From: Trichosporon coremiiforme
Taxonomy: Eukaryota > Basidiomycota > Tremellomycetes > Trichosporonales > Trichosporonaceae
NCBI GenBank assembly: GCA_039545355.1
Contig: BCJJ01000012.1
Location: 947,067-1,011,066, forward strand
Reading direction: 5' to 3'
DNA length: 64,000 bases
The position numbers were made by a program, and so were the translations under genes. Each line of letters starts with the position of its first letter. Within the stretch, counting starts at the first letter, position 1. Below the pieces are notes generated by a model. The model had not been told where the DNA came from and did no database searches. It worked only from the letters and a program-made list of their open reading frames with translations. Of this stretch, positions 23,375 through 35,622 are shown piece after piece.

Positions 23375-24165
23375 CTTGCCTGAAGTGCGCGGTGAGAGAG
23401 GAGCGTGAAGGGGAGAGAGGGAGAGGGAGAGGGAGAGAGGATGCAGGCCAGGAAGAAGGGAAACAGATAGTGAGAAGCGAGAGAACGAAGGTGAATGGGT
23501 CCTTTGGCAGCAGGTGTCGTGCGGACTGAGCAAGCGGAATCAGAGGACGATCGCGATCGCCCCACGCTGTCGTGGGTTCATGGGGGGCACTGAGGAGCGG
23601 CCAAGTGGTCCAGGTTACCAGAGGGGCTTCATGGATCTAACACTGCTGCTGCTAGTGCATGGCGAGTCCCCGAGCAGCTCACAGCTCGTACGAATCATCA
23701 GAGGCGGTCGATATCCGGCTCGTTGGCTAGATGTAGGTAGTGTGGCGGAAACTGGCATTATTTGCTTCGACCAACCACCTCGACGACTCCCACACTTGCT
23801 GACCCGGACTAGCACTAATATTACACTTTTATGCATTTTACTAACTATATTGAAATAACGCAGCACGCCGTCTCATCGCGAGACACCGGGTGACTATAAA
23901 CCCGAGCGAGGCGGTTTAAAACACAGAAAGGGAGGGGGAAAATTGCGGAGGGATGTCACCAGATGGTGGCGGGGGGATGGGGATCCAGATGGTAGTGGGG
24001 ATCGATGGTTGGGGGTCAATGCAGGGGGTATTCGGGAAGCAGAGCCATTCTGTACCGCACTCTGGGGTTGAGGGGGAGCGCAGCCGGCGAGGGCGACGGC
24101 AGGGCTGCCGCCGGGTCGCCGTCGACAGTCTACAGCATAGGGGGCACACCTGTTCAGCGGTCCGC
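23375..24165. other. Region between copy B and the beta-tubulin gene
   Basis: It holds the promoter of copy B (GA-rich on the plus strand, i.e. a CT-rich leader on the transcribed side, 23395-23445) and the 3' region of beta-tubulin. The element shared with copy A lies at 23530-23553. An AT-richer patch at 23810-23860 is noticeable. No gene is supported. Confidence 0.55.
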
Positions 24166-26136
24166 TTACTCGGCGTACTCCTCCGCGAACTCCTCGGTGA
24201 CCTCCTCAACCTCGTCCTCGTACTCCTCGTCGAGCTGCGCGGACTCGTACTGGTCGTACTCCTCGCAGAGGTCGGCCAGATTGGACTCGGCCTCGGTGAA
24301 CTCCATCTCGTCCATTCCCTCGCCTGTTCTGTCAGCTCTAAGTCGAAAAACTCGCTCAATAGAGCGCATGAAGAATTACCTGTGTACCAGTGGGTGTATG
24401 CTTTCCTACGCTTTGATTCTGTTAGCTATGCACGAAGAAAGGACGTTGTAGAAGAAAGAAGAGGAGGAAGAGGAGGAAGAGGTTGGGTGGTGCCACACGG
24501 TCTGGGTGGTGAAACAGCAGTCACGTGACGATTGTACCATTGAAACCGACATGGCGAACCCCCTGAATTCGGACTGGAGTACTTACGTAGAGCTGGCGGA
24601 ACTGGACGTGCGAGCGCTTGAAGACCTCGGAGATGGCGGTGGTGTTGGCAACGAGGGTGGCGGACGCGGTCTGGCCGACAGGGGGGACGGTGCAGAGGGT
24701 GGTGAGGGCACCGTTGGGGATCCAGGGGACGAAGTGGTCCGAGTTCTTGTTCTGGAAGTCGTAGATCGAGGTCTCAATGTCGCGCATGGAGAGCTTGCCG
24801 CGGTAGGCGACCGAGACGGTGAGGTACTTGCCCATGGCGGGGTCGATGGCGGCAAGGAGCGAGCGGCGCTGGAAGAGAGCCGAGGTGAGGTCCGAGACGT
24901 TGGACGCGGTGTAGGCGCGGTTGCTGGTCGCGACGAGGGGAGCGTAGCCAGCAGTGAAGAAGTGGAGACGCGGGAAGGGGACCATGTTGACCGCGAGCTT
25001 GCGGAGGTCGGAGTTGAGCACACCAGGGAAACGGAGGGTCGCTGTCATTAGCTACCATGCCACAGACACCAGCTTACAGGTGAATCCGGTCATGACCTTG
25101 GCGACGAGCTGGTTGAGGTCAGAGTACTCGGGGGCCTTCAGCTTGAGGTCGTTGACGCAGATGTTGTAGAGAGCCTCGTTGTCGATGCAGCAGGTGATAT
25201 CCGAGTTCTCAACGAGGATGTGCGTGGAGAGGACAGCGTTGTAGGGCTCAACGACAGTCTCGGAGACCTTGGGCGAGGGGAAAACGGAGAAAGTAGCGAG
25301 CATACGGTCGGGGTACTCCTCGCGGATCTTGCTCAGGAGGAGGGCACCAAGACCGGAACCGGTACCACCACCGAGGGCTGAGAGTTAGGACTGGATCCGA
25401 AGCGAAACTCACAGTGGAGGAGCTGGAAGCCCTGGAAAGAGTCAGTGTTCTCGACCTGCTGACGGAGAACGTCGAGGATGGGGTCGATAAGCTCGGCGCC
25501 CTCAGTGTAGTAGCCCATAGCCCAGTTGTTGGCGGCACCGTTCTGGCCGTGAACGAAAGTGTCGGGGCGGAAGAGGTTGGCGAGCGGGCCCTGGCGGACG
25601 AGGTCGACGACTCCGGGCTCCAGGTCGACCTGGACCGAGCGGGGGACGAACTTGCGGTTGCTAGCCTCGCTGAAGTAGACGTCGACTGGATGTCAATGCT
25701 GACCAATACATCCCATCGGCGTGCTGTACTCACCCTTGTCGAGCTGCTGGTCATCGTTGCCGACGTACTTGCCCTCGCCTACCAACGTCAGTTCAGTCCA
25801 TCCTGCTGCTTCTGTTCAGACCGTCCCCTGCGTTCACCGGAGGGTTCTCGTCGTGCCCTTGCGGTCAAGGCTCACTCACCGTTCAGGCCGTGCTCCTGTG
25901 AAAGCGTCAGCTATGATTCAAGGTCGAACACTGGCCAGCTGCCCACTCACCTGGAGAATGTTCTCCCAGAAGGCGGTACCGATCTGGTTACCGGCTGGCA
26001 GGTCAGTGACTTCGTCATGATGTGCGCGCGATGCGCCGCGGTTGAGGCTTACCCTGTCCGACTGTCGATGTTAGCTTACAGATCATTGTACCCAGCTGGT
26101 CAGCTTACCGGAAACGTTGATGATTTCTCTGCCCAT
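24166..26136 (-). CDS. TUB2: Divergent beta-tubulin
   Basis: Ten exons on the minus strand (26136-26109, 26061-26053, 25994-25951, 25895-25880, 25778-25734, 25685-25413, 25377-25078, 25041-24587, 24410-24380, 24323-24166) join in phase to about 452 residues. Beta-tubulin hallmarks are clear: the GTP-binding loop [61 protein letters not shown], and [18 protein letters not shown] before a glutamate-rich tail. It differs from ordinary beta-tubulins at several places: it starts MGREIINVS instead of MREI, has GQAGNQ rather than GQCGNQ, and has [12 protein letters not shown] where SDETFCIDNEAL is usual. It therefore looks like a divergent isotype. Two exons are only 9 and 16 nt; the 9-nt exon encodes V-G-Q of the nucleotide pocket. 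One acceptor (before 24410) is AAG rather than CAG/TAG. Confidence 0.95.
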
Positions 26137-29100
26137 GGTGAGAGTGTTAACGGGGGTGCGGGGAGGGTGGATGGAAGTGGTAGATGGAGAGGGGGGGTTG
26201 AGAGAAAGAAAGGGTGGGGGGTGGTGTTGTTGCTACTACTGCGTTGCACTGCGTCGGAGCACGATCCGAGCCAGGCTCAAGCGCGCGCAGAGCTCGCTGA
26301 GGCCTCCACGCGTTGTGTCCCGTTGTGTCCGGCAGTTAGGGCGAGCGGAACCAGATTTCACCAGATTCGACGCGCCTCGGCGCGTTCGGCACGTGGTTTT
26401 GACCCAATTTGCTGCATTATGTCTTGTTGACATCATGCCGGTGAGCCTGCGATCCTGATGCGCGATTTATTTTTCGGCACCCTCCGGCCAAGGTGGACTG
26501 TGCCCCCATCTCCTTGCTTCCACTCGCGACGGTCACTGGTGCTCAAGAAAATAGTCGACAAACCCAGCCGGGACCTCGGTCGAGAGTTAATCGATTCCAG
26601 CGAGAGGAGACCTGGACCTTCTGCATGCTTAAACCCTCCTACCTTGCAAACTGCCAGTTGATGAGCCGCCGTAGTTTCCTAGTTGTATGCGGCGGCCAGA
26701 GTCTGTCAATGCGAGGTGTAGGCGGCTGTGCACAGGGAGTGAGCGTCTCGGTGCGAGCGGGCTTGGCTTCTCAAGGAGGGCGGAGTAGCCGGGTCGCCGG
26801 GCGCAGCACATCGCACCAACTGCCTCAGGCTGGGGCACCGCATGGGCATCGACGGTCTCTTCAGGCATCGCAGGAACGCATGGTGTGTCCGGAGTCGTCA
26901 AGAACATCTCGACGTTCGAGTGTTCTTTAAGATCAAAGGAGGCAAGTTGCGACTCTCACGATGAAGTATGTGCCGTCACCCCCGGGAGACCTATCGGCGC
27001 TGACCGCAAGTACCGAGCGGACATCGTACCTGCGAAGACTGTAGGAGATGGCCCCGGCCCTTCAGCACCGAGCATCGCACACGAGCAGCCCACCGCTCGC
27101 TTACACTCTCTTCACTGGGCGATCCAGCCAGATCACTGCATGTTCGAGAGCTTGAACGGACGCATCCCTGATAATTCACTGAAGCTTTCCCCCAGCAGCA
27201 CCTTCCGTACCTCCCACACTTCACAGCTGTGCTGGAAAAGAGCAGAGGAGTGGGCCGCGTCCCGTTCCCCGATCCAGCTCTGTCTCTGCGCCACAGTTGA
27301 TTGCCAGGGCACGCGATGCATTCAGACCACCGCCGCCGTGTCCTGGGTTATCCTGGGGCGTGGCAATGGCTTGCAGCGCCGCGTTGCAGCGCCTCGCGAA
27401 GCCTTGCAAAAGTTCAAAGTTTCGCGAGGCTGAACTTTCCTACGCACTTGCTGAGCTGGAATTTGGTGGGCTGCTCGCCCACCGCCCACAGTGCAAGGGT
27501 GAGCGTACAAGCGAGGAGCGACGGTCGTTTCCCCGAAAGCACACAGGGACGCAGAGGGACGCAAGAGGTACGCTGACGGAGAAAGGGACGGGGCACACTG
27601 GGGGTACGTCACCACCCGAACTTCTTGCGTGCGTCGCAATCTGTCGTTCTCGCCGTAGCTCCTTTTCGGCATTGGCTTGCAGGCTCGCACACACGACCAT
27701 AAATACAAGGTTCGCTAGCCTGTTCGAGTTTCGGGGTGACCCAAGATCTGCTGATCTGCGCTGCTCGTTGTGTGTCGTGGCTATGCCACCGTATCTTTCT
27801 ACTCATGGGGGATACGGTGTGCATAGCACAGGGATGATCGTCGCCGCCTGCGAACAGTACCGTAAGCAACGTCACTAGGCACACTGCCAGGGAGAGAGGG
27901 TGTGGGGTAGAGCCATGCGGCGATTGGTGCAGGCCGTTGCAGAAGACATGAGGTGTGAGAAGTTCGCAGAGCGTAGGGGCGAACCACCGACAGTGGGCAC
28001 TTTCTGTATGGGTGTACGGGTGCGCAGAGCGCGTGTCGGTCGGTGTTCAGTTGTCCCAGGCAACGAACGGCACACGGCACGGCCCCTCCGATTTCCGGTT
28101 CCCACACCGCTGATATATCTCTCTGCGTGGTTGGCTCATGCGACGGCGTGAGTCACTGCCAAGCTCCCGGCGAGCCCGGCGGAAGTCGCCATGCACGCTG
28201 GGGCCCGCATAGTGCGCAGCCATTGTTAAGGTTTGTCAGGCTCGTGTCGAATGGTCGACTGCAGTGGGAACATTGGAGTTTTGGAGCGAGGTACTTCCCG
28301 AGGCTACCTGGATATGGACAGGCACATGGCCTTTTCGTCGGAGTCTGAGCTTGGCCGAAGCGCGAGGCGTATGGGATATGTCCGCGGCTCGGCGCAGAGC
28401 ATCCAGAGCATCCAAAAGTACGCTCGCTCGGCACAGGACTGCAGTGAACGATGAGCATGGAAGTGTGCCCGACATGAAATCGCCCTCGTCACCATATCGG
28501 GGCAAGCAGGGCAGGGCCCACTCCCGTCACGATTGTTACGATACGGTGTTCACCGCTTTTTTCGCCCGTTGCCCCTGTCGTGATCGATCGACTTTTCATC
28601 CGAGCAAACACGATCCCTGCCTGGTCAACGACAGAACCTGTCAAATCTCAATACACGCCTGCATGCCTGGTGCGGCGGCACGCAGCGCGGCAATGCGCGG
28701 CACTTCGGCAAGGAGGAGAGCTCTGGCCACGGCTGGCGCGGTTTGGACGGTTTGGGACGCCTTGCGATATCGCGCTAGACGCTGATGACAGGGCAAAACG
28801 CTGAGCACCGCCTGCGGACGCCTGCCCATTAAACGCATGTCGGGCTGAATGTATCAATTGAAGCAAACGCCAAGAGACGACTAGCGGGGGGATGATGCAC
28901 CGTGCGTACAGAGGTGACTGCTCGATAAATCAGACACCTGGAATCGTCCGGTCTGTCTGGTATGGTAGCCAGGGTCAGACGGTCAGATACGCAGGTCCGC
29001 GCGCAGCAATCAAACAGCGTATCGGCGCGAGATCGAGCAGCAGACAATGCGGTGGGCTGCGCTGCAACAAGTTCGGGTGTGCCTTCGACAGCCAAGAGAG

Positions 29101-29944
29101 TGAGCTAGTGCTTGGCGTGCACGGCGCTGCAGCGCTTGAGAGCCGAGTGTGCTTAGCAAGGATGTAGCAGCAGTGCGGTTCCGGTCGGCAGAGTTGCCCA
29201 GACAGTGCGCAGAGTGCGTGAGATGTGATGAACGCCAGACGCCTGAAACTGTCAAACTGGGTTCTCGGTGTCCCTCGCGTCCCTCGACTAGTCCCTGGAC
29301 GTGTCGACGTCGGTCATTAAGCAGGAATATCGCGACCTTCGCGACCCCGCCCGAGTTGTTCTTGCATGCTCTGCCTCTCGACCGCCGCCCGCCCGTCGCC
29401 CGTCCCTGGGCCCTTGACTGCGCGCGGCGCTCAAACTGCCGTCCTTCCCCTTAACTCCCTCCTGCATATCCTGCATAGCCTACCTGCCTGCCTGTATGTC
29501 TCTCTCTCTCTCGTCCTGCCCAGCTTATACCGCTATTCCTCACCCAGCCGGACAGCCCTCCTCATCCATAGCCAAAGCATGCATACCTGACTTCCTCCTT
29601 TTGCCCCTTCCCTCGCTTCCCCAGCCGCCGCAAGCCTCGTACGCCCGCCCGACTCTCCGCGGGCTCGCTCGCTCGCTGGAATACATCACCTCCTGTAACA
29701 TAGTTCCCCAGTTACAGAGCTCCGCACCCTCTCTCACTCTCTCTCTATCTTTCTTGTCTGTGACACCTAGACTTCTTCGCTTTCGTATTATCGTGGACCC
29801 GCCCTCGACGTCAGCTTCGACAATCGACCCCGACCTGTTCACGCTACCCTTGTCCAGTCCGCCGACTGCCTCCACTTTCGTTCCTTGATTTTAAACTATC
29901 CCGATCGTCTATTTCCGCCGGTCGGCTGTTCTTCGCGAACTAAG
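26137..29944. other. 3.8-kb gene-poor intergenic region
   Basis: No frame on either strand shows family motifs, membrane helices or consistent splicing. The right end (29340-29940) is strongly CT-rich with TCTCTCTC runs near 29490-29510 and 29730, which fits a long leader for the gene starting at 29945. The left end is the promoter of the minus-strand tubulin gene. The middle could hold untranslated RNA, but nothing in the sequence shows it. Confidence 0.55.
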
Positions 29945-31589
29945 ATGCGATCTACTGTTGCGCTCGCTGCTGCGCTCGCGCTGCCCATGATGGGCAGCGC
30001 CGTCGAGCTCAGCGACGACATGCTCAACAAGGTCTACGACCTCATGGGCTCCATGACCAAGCACACGTGTGTATTAAGCGCTCAAGCGTAAACAGAGTTC
30101 TTGGCGCTTTTGGGGTCGATCCTTTGTCACACCGACTACGTCTCAATTACTCGCTTCAGAGACGATGCGCGCTAGCTTAGACTCTGACGTCTTTTTTGTG
30201 GGGCTGTGTTGCTGACAAAGTCACAGTTGGGAGAACGGCTCCCAGTCCGAGGCTGTTGTTGAGTGGAAGCACCCTCAGTATTCCGTCTACCACCAGGGCG
30301 CTATCCCGATCCCCGACGGTATTACCAAGGACGACGTTCCGGAGATTGTCCAGATCGCCAACTGGGCGCTCGCGCAGACTCCGAAGCCTTACACTCAGCA
30401 GAAGGACGCCGCCGACCGTGCCGCTCAGAGCCAGGCTGCCACGAGCACTCAGCAGGGCCAGGAGGGTGACAACCAGCAGCAGAAGCGCCAAGCGCAGACC
30501 TCGAGCGGATCTGCCGCTCAGACCTCCGCGCCCTCGACGACGCACTCCAGCTCTGCGCACCCTTCCCCGACCCCCAAGTGGCCCAGCTACCAGACCGTCC
30601 CCGCCAAGAACAACACCCAGCTTCCTGACGGTACCCCCATTGTCGATGACGCCGCCGCTGGTGACCCAGCCGCGCTTGGCATGTCCGTCGTCCTTGCTGG
30701 CAAGGCGACTGGCGACGCCGTGGTGAACAACACCAAGTACTCGGTCGCCGCCCAGCGCCAGGTCGACTACCTCCTCTACCACGTCCCCCGCGCCCCGAAC
30801 GGAGCCATCTCGCACCGCCGTGACGAGGTTCAGCTCTGGGCTGACAACGTTTATATGGTTCCTCCTTTCTTCGCTTACTACGGTATTCAGACTGGCAACA
30901 AGACTCTCGTCGAGGAGTCGTACAACCAGATCAAGGCTTACCGCGACGCCCTCCGCCACCCGGACAACAACCTGTGGCAGCACATCATCTACAACGACAA
31001 GATTGATGAGGGACTGTGGGGTACCGGCAACGCCTGGGCCGCTGCCGGTATCGTGCGTGTGATCGCTACCATCCAGCAGTCGCAGTGGAAGGACGAGATG
31101 AAGGACAAGCTCAATGACCTGAAGAGCTGGGCTGACGAGATCATGAAGGCGACCAAGGACAACATGACTGGCAACCACATGATCCGCAACTACGTCAACA
31201 ACGAGTCATCGTTCGAGGACTCGTGCGCGACCACCCTCATCGCTGCCACCGGTCTTCGCATGTCGACTCTCAACCTGACCGACGACTACGTCCCGACGTC
31301 GCTGCAGATGCTCGCCGCCGCGTCGAAGAACGTCAACGAGACTGGCTACCTTACGCACGTCACGAACCCGATGCTGTTCAAGGTCGAGGGCAACTCCTCC
31401 CCCGAGGGCCAGACCTTCATCATCCTTGCATACTCTGCATACAAGGACTGGATTGCGCAGGGCAAGAAGGGTGTCGACAAGAAGCACAAGGATCACCCGC
31501 TCGACGACGACTCGGCCGCGCTTGCGACCAAGGCCGGTGTTGTCAGCACGCTCGCCGCTGTCGCGTTCTCGCTCTGGGCCGTGCTCTAA
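29945..31589 (+). CDS. Secreted, GPI-type GH105-like glycoside hydrolase (YteR family)
   Basis: Exons 29945-30066 and 30227-31589 give about 494 residues. An N-terminal signal peptide (MRSTVALAAALALPMMGSA) and a C-terminal hydrophobic end after a small-residue stretch suggest a GPI anchor, hence a cell-wall or membrane-bound enzyme. After a Gln/Ser/Thr-rich disordered linker (about residues 95-165) comes the six-hairpin domain with RRDEVQLWADNVYMVPPFFA and, further on, DEGLWGTGNAWAAAGIVRV. Both are typical of GH105/GH88-like hydrolases that act on unsaturated uronyl or rhamnogalacturonan fragments. The donor GTGTGT at 30067 is less common but its phase fits the acceptor at 30226. The substrate is not deducible, and many fungal members have no proven activity. 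Confidence 0.85.
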
Positions 31590-32216
31590 GCGCATCCACC
31601 CGCTGCGCTCGAAGACGTGTAGACGCACGCCTTCCACCCATTTCCGATAGACATCATATACTCATCTCCATACGAACAGTGTCTCTATCCTACTCATTCA
31701 TCACAATATTGACGGCTGCGCCCGTCCTCACTGCAGTTCATAGTTACCATACAATCGCTGCGCGGCTGCCCCAGCGACATAGATAATGCATTTGCAAGTT
31801 AGTCTTGGCAGCTTGGGTGGGAGGGAAGCAGGTGCCATGCTGGGTGGCTTGGGGGTGCATGTGTCAGTCCAGGGTGCGAGTGATCGTCGCCCGAATTTTG
31901 GCTGGGCCGGCTGGCAGGGGCTGCACACACCCAGGCAGGCGGCCGGCGATTTCGCATGGCGATGACGTACTTGTGAGTGCGGCGCCAGTGGGTCTCCCTG
32001 CGACCATCCAGTTCCTCCGCTCTCTGCGACCGAGTCTTCTCTCCACTCCCTCATCCATTAAACACACATCCACACCTACGCTTACTCTCGGAGAAGCATA
32101 AACAGCGCCTCCCCTCCCGAAAGAGCGCCACCCACCGACATCCGCTCCTTTCGTCGACGTACCCGAACAGATCCCGAGCGATCCGCGAACGTTCCTTCCT
32201 TCCATCCATCACCGAG
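31590..32216. other. Intergenic region
   Basis: It contains the 3' end of the GH105-like gene and the promoter of the saccharopine-dehydrogenase-like gene. The last 160 bases are CT-rich, as in other leaders here. No gene seen. Confidence 0.6.
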
Positions 32217-34026
32217 ATGAAAACTGTCACCGTCTACGGCGCGACATCCTACACCGGCAGCACGCACCTGCTGCCGTACCTCGACACGAACTATGCTGGA
32301 CAAGTGCACCTGATCATTGCGGGCCGCAACCGCTCCAAGCTCGATGCGCTCAACGCTTCCCTCTCCGCCATCAATGAGAAGCACCGCTCCGTTGCGGCGT
32401 TGACGCTCGACGACCCCGCGGCCGTCAAGGCGCTCGTCGACAAGAGCGACGTTGTCATCAACCTTGCTGGTGAGTGAGCCGCCTTCGCTCCGTGTGTGTG
32501 CTGCGTCGGGCCGGAGTTGTGGGGACTTCTTCGTGCGCCCCTCCGCCCCTCTGAGGTGCACCCCTCTACGTCTGTGGCGCCCCAGCCCTCGCTCTCTTGG
32601 CTCGCTGTGCATCCCCACTTTGATTTCTTCTGAGGACTCGAACTCGTCGCACGCTGCGTGGATGGCAGGTGACTATTAAGCGGGGAGGCAGCGAAACAGT
32701 CTAGGCTCTTAGCGGCTCGCCGGTCCGCCCAGGGCCGCGTGACCGACGGGCACGGGCAGTTTACCGCTTCTCCATCATGGATTCTGGGCTGTTATCTCCA
32801 GTCTGGTCTTCTGCACGCACGCACGCGGCGCACGCATCAGCTTCGCTGTAGTTCTCCATCCGTTAGCTGACAAGAACAGGCCCGTACGGACTTTACAATG
32901 CCCTCGAGCTAATCGGTGCCTGTGCCAAGGCTGGCAAGCACTACCTCGACCTGAACGGAGATGTTGGCATGCTCGCTGCCGACGTCGTGCCGCGCTGGGA
33001 CTTTGCTGCGAGCCAGACCGGGTCGATCATCGTACCGATGTGCGGCTTCGAGAGTGCTCCTGGGTAAGTGCCTCCTCCGTTCAGCTGCTTCGTGTGGTGT
33101 AATAAGCTAACCCCAGTGACCTGATTGTGTACGAGGCCCTGCGAACGCTGCAGAACCACGTCGGACGTAATGTCGGCATTGCGCACAGCACGACATTCTA
33201 CGACATTGTCGGCTCCGTCTCTGGCGGCACCATGGCCTCGGTTGAGGCGGGAATTCAAAGCGGCTCAGCCGCTGACGGCACGCAAGAGGCTGCTCTCCTC
33301 GGCCAGGCGTCGCAGATCCCCTCACCCAAGGTCAAGCTCGTTTACGAGCCGCCTGTCCGCGTCGCCGGCGCGCCGAAGTACGGCGCCTTCTTCGTCCAGT
33401 ACCTCCCTAACCGTGCCGTTCTCCGACGATCGTGGCACCTCCTTCGCCTCCCTCCCGCGACCGTGAGCCACAAGTCGAACGAGCAGTTCTCAGACGATTC
33501 GGAGCCCCTCCCCGCGGACAACGTGACGTTCGAGGAGGCGATGAGCGGCATGGGCGCGCGCAAGGTGACCTCCTGGCTCGGTGCCTTCCTGACCTCTCTC
33601 GTCGTCATCGTCTTTGGCGCACTGTACGTCAGTGCGGCGTGGTTCCGCCGCCTCGTCTCGCCCTGGGTGCCCAAGCCGGGCCAGGGCCCGAGCCTCGAGG
33701 AGTGCACACGCGGCAGCACGCACCTCATCAACGTCAGTGTCGGCCACGACGGAACGGCCATCAAGACCGAATACGTCGGCAAGGGCGACCCGGGGTACAG
33801 CCACACGGCCATGCTGCTCGCCGAGAGCGCGCTGAGCCTCGCCCTCCCCGCGCCCAAGGGCACCAAGCTCCCGCCCCTCGCCAGTGTCGGTGGTGTCCTC
33901 ACCCCCGCGACCGCCTTTGGCGGTGTTGTCATTGAGCGCCTCCGCGTCGCCGGCGTTGCGGACATCAATGGCCAGATCGTGCAGGCCCTCCAGGGCACGC
34001 ACGCTGATGGCAAGAAGGACCTGTAG
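32217..34026 (+). CDS. Saccharopine-dehydrogenase-like oxidoreductase (SCCPDH type)
   Basis: Exons 32217-32469, 32880-33063 and 33117-34026 encode about 448 residues. The N-terminus is a Rossmann fold: VTVYGATSYTGSTHLLPYL (a GxTxYTG variant of the dinucleotide loop), IIAGRNRSKLDAL, then DVVINLAGPYGLY and HYLDLNGD. This order matches SCCPDH-like proteins and the related trans-acting enoyl reductases rather than true saccharopine dehydrogenase. A single hydrophobic helix near residues 300-325 (FLTSLVVIVFGALYVSAAWF) is also usual and points to a membrane or lipid-droplet location. The first intron is 410 nt, long for this genome. The reaction is unknown; NAD(P)-dependent lipid-linked reduction is a reasonable guess. 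Confidence 0.88.
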
Positions 34027-34202
34027 GCGGGCCAGCAGGTTGAGCAGGACGACGTCGAGTAGGAGGAGGAGGTCGAAAATGCGGTAATGTTAGTTTTCTC
34101 TTCAGTTTCAATGCATCGTGTACCAGTTTTCGGTGTGTCGCCTCAGCCAGCGTAATGATTACATTTTTATAGTACATCTAACAGGAGCGCTACAGTGCGC
34201 AG

Positions 34203-35413
34203 CTACTCATCCACGGCCATCTTCTCGTCCACCTCCTCGTCGTCCTCCTCGTCGTCATCCCTGGGCTCGGGCTCCGAGTCGGCAGCGAGACTCCGCCGGC
34301 TCCGTGTCGTGAGGCCCGTCGGCGTGCTCGGCGCATTCTTCCCAGACAGGGGCACCTTGGGACTGGCCGGTTTTGGGCGCTCCTTCTCCTTCTCCTTTTC
34401 TTTTTCTTTTTCCTTCTTCTCGGCAGCGGCGTCCTCCTCTCCCGGCTTCGGCATCGCGTGCCGGGCATGCGTGTTTGAGGGCTTCTTCATGATCGCGTTC
34501 GGGAAGGCGGGGTTCGTGCTCGATGTCAGGGGCGGGAGCTCGCCGTGGCCCTTGTTCACTGGCCCTTTCTCCTTTGGCTCGCCGTCCTCGTCCTCCGAGT
34601 CTTCCTCCTCTTCTTCGGAGGACTCGGCTCCGGAACCGGGCGCCTCAGACATCTTCTTCTTCTTCAGCTCGAGCGCCTCGGACATGCTCATCGGCTGAGG
34701 TATCACGTCTGCTTGTTAGCTCCTACAGTCATCAACGTAGCTATCATCTGGACGAGGAGGGACACAGCAGATACACGCGGGCTCAGTGAGAAGATTGGTC
34801 GACATTTGGCCCCACCAGAGAGGCGGGGGGCCAATCTGAGCGATTCTGATACTATAGCTTACATCTTTGCCCTGTGTGTGTGTCTCCTTGCCTCCTGCAC
34901 CATGGAACAAGTACTCACCACTGAGGAAGCCAAACTCGTCGCTGCGTGCAACGACGTTGGCCATGTCGCGGTAGTTCACTATACGCCGCTTCTCGAGACG
35001 CGCCTTCGTGTATCCCTCCTCCATGAAGTGCTTGATGAAATACTCGGTCGCGACGCCAACAAGGAAGACGGCCTCGGTCGTCATCATGTCCAGGTCCTTG
35101 TCGGCCTTGACGATCTTCTTCAGGCGCGCCATCGGGAAGATTGTTGTGCCCGGCTGCTTCTCGGAAAGCGACTGGCGAGACTTGATCACGCGCTTCTTCT
35201 TGGGCGCTGGGTGTCAGCTAGGTCTCCAAGGCATTCAAGCTGTGGGATGGGAAGGGGGAAGGTGGATGGATGTGGGATTTGTTAAGACATACCTTCACCC
35301 TCGCCGCCGGTAGCGGGCTCAACGCCCTCAGCACCCTCGCCATCGGAGTGATGCGACTCATCTTCGTGTCGCTGCTCGGCGTGCTCCGGAGGCTGCTCGT
35401 ATTCGACCTCCAT
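34203..35413 (-). CDS. Histone-fold protein of the POLE4/Dpb3/CHRAC type
   Basis: Minus-strand exons 35413-35293, 35206-34919 and 34708-34203 give about 304 residues. After an acidic, His/Glu-rich N-terminus and a basic stretch (APKKKRVIKSRQ), a single NF-YC-like histone fold runs through TIFPMARLKKIVKADKDL, EAVFLVGVATEYFIKHFMEE and KRRIVNYRDMANVVARSDEF. These are the signatures of Dpb3/POLE4 (small subunit of DNA polymerase epsilon) and the related CHRAC subunits. The C-terminal half is disordered: Lys/Glu-rich repeats (KEKEKEKEKE) and a final acidic run of Asp/Glu. Nuclear location is expected. The choice between polymerase epsilon and a chromatin-remodelling complex cannot be made from sequence here. 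Confidence 0.85.
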
Positions 35414-35622
35414 GGTGGATGTGTGGGTTGAGCGAGACGCGCCCATGTTCGTCGCCAAACAGGACGCGCGCGTGAGGGCGGAACCAAATTCACCTGGCCG
35501 CTTGAACGCAACGTCATGCCAGTTTGTGGCACCGTCCATCGCTCCTGATGTTCTGCTGGTGGTCTACTGTGAAGACATACATAGTGCTAAATGTACAGTG
35601 AATGATGCAGGTGCGTTGACAC

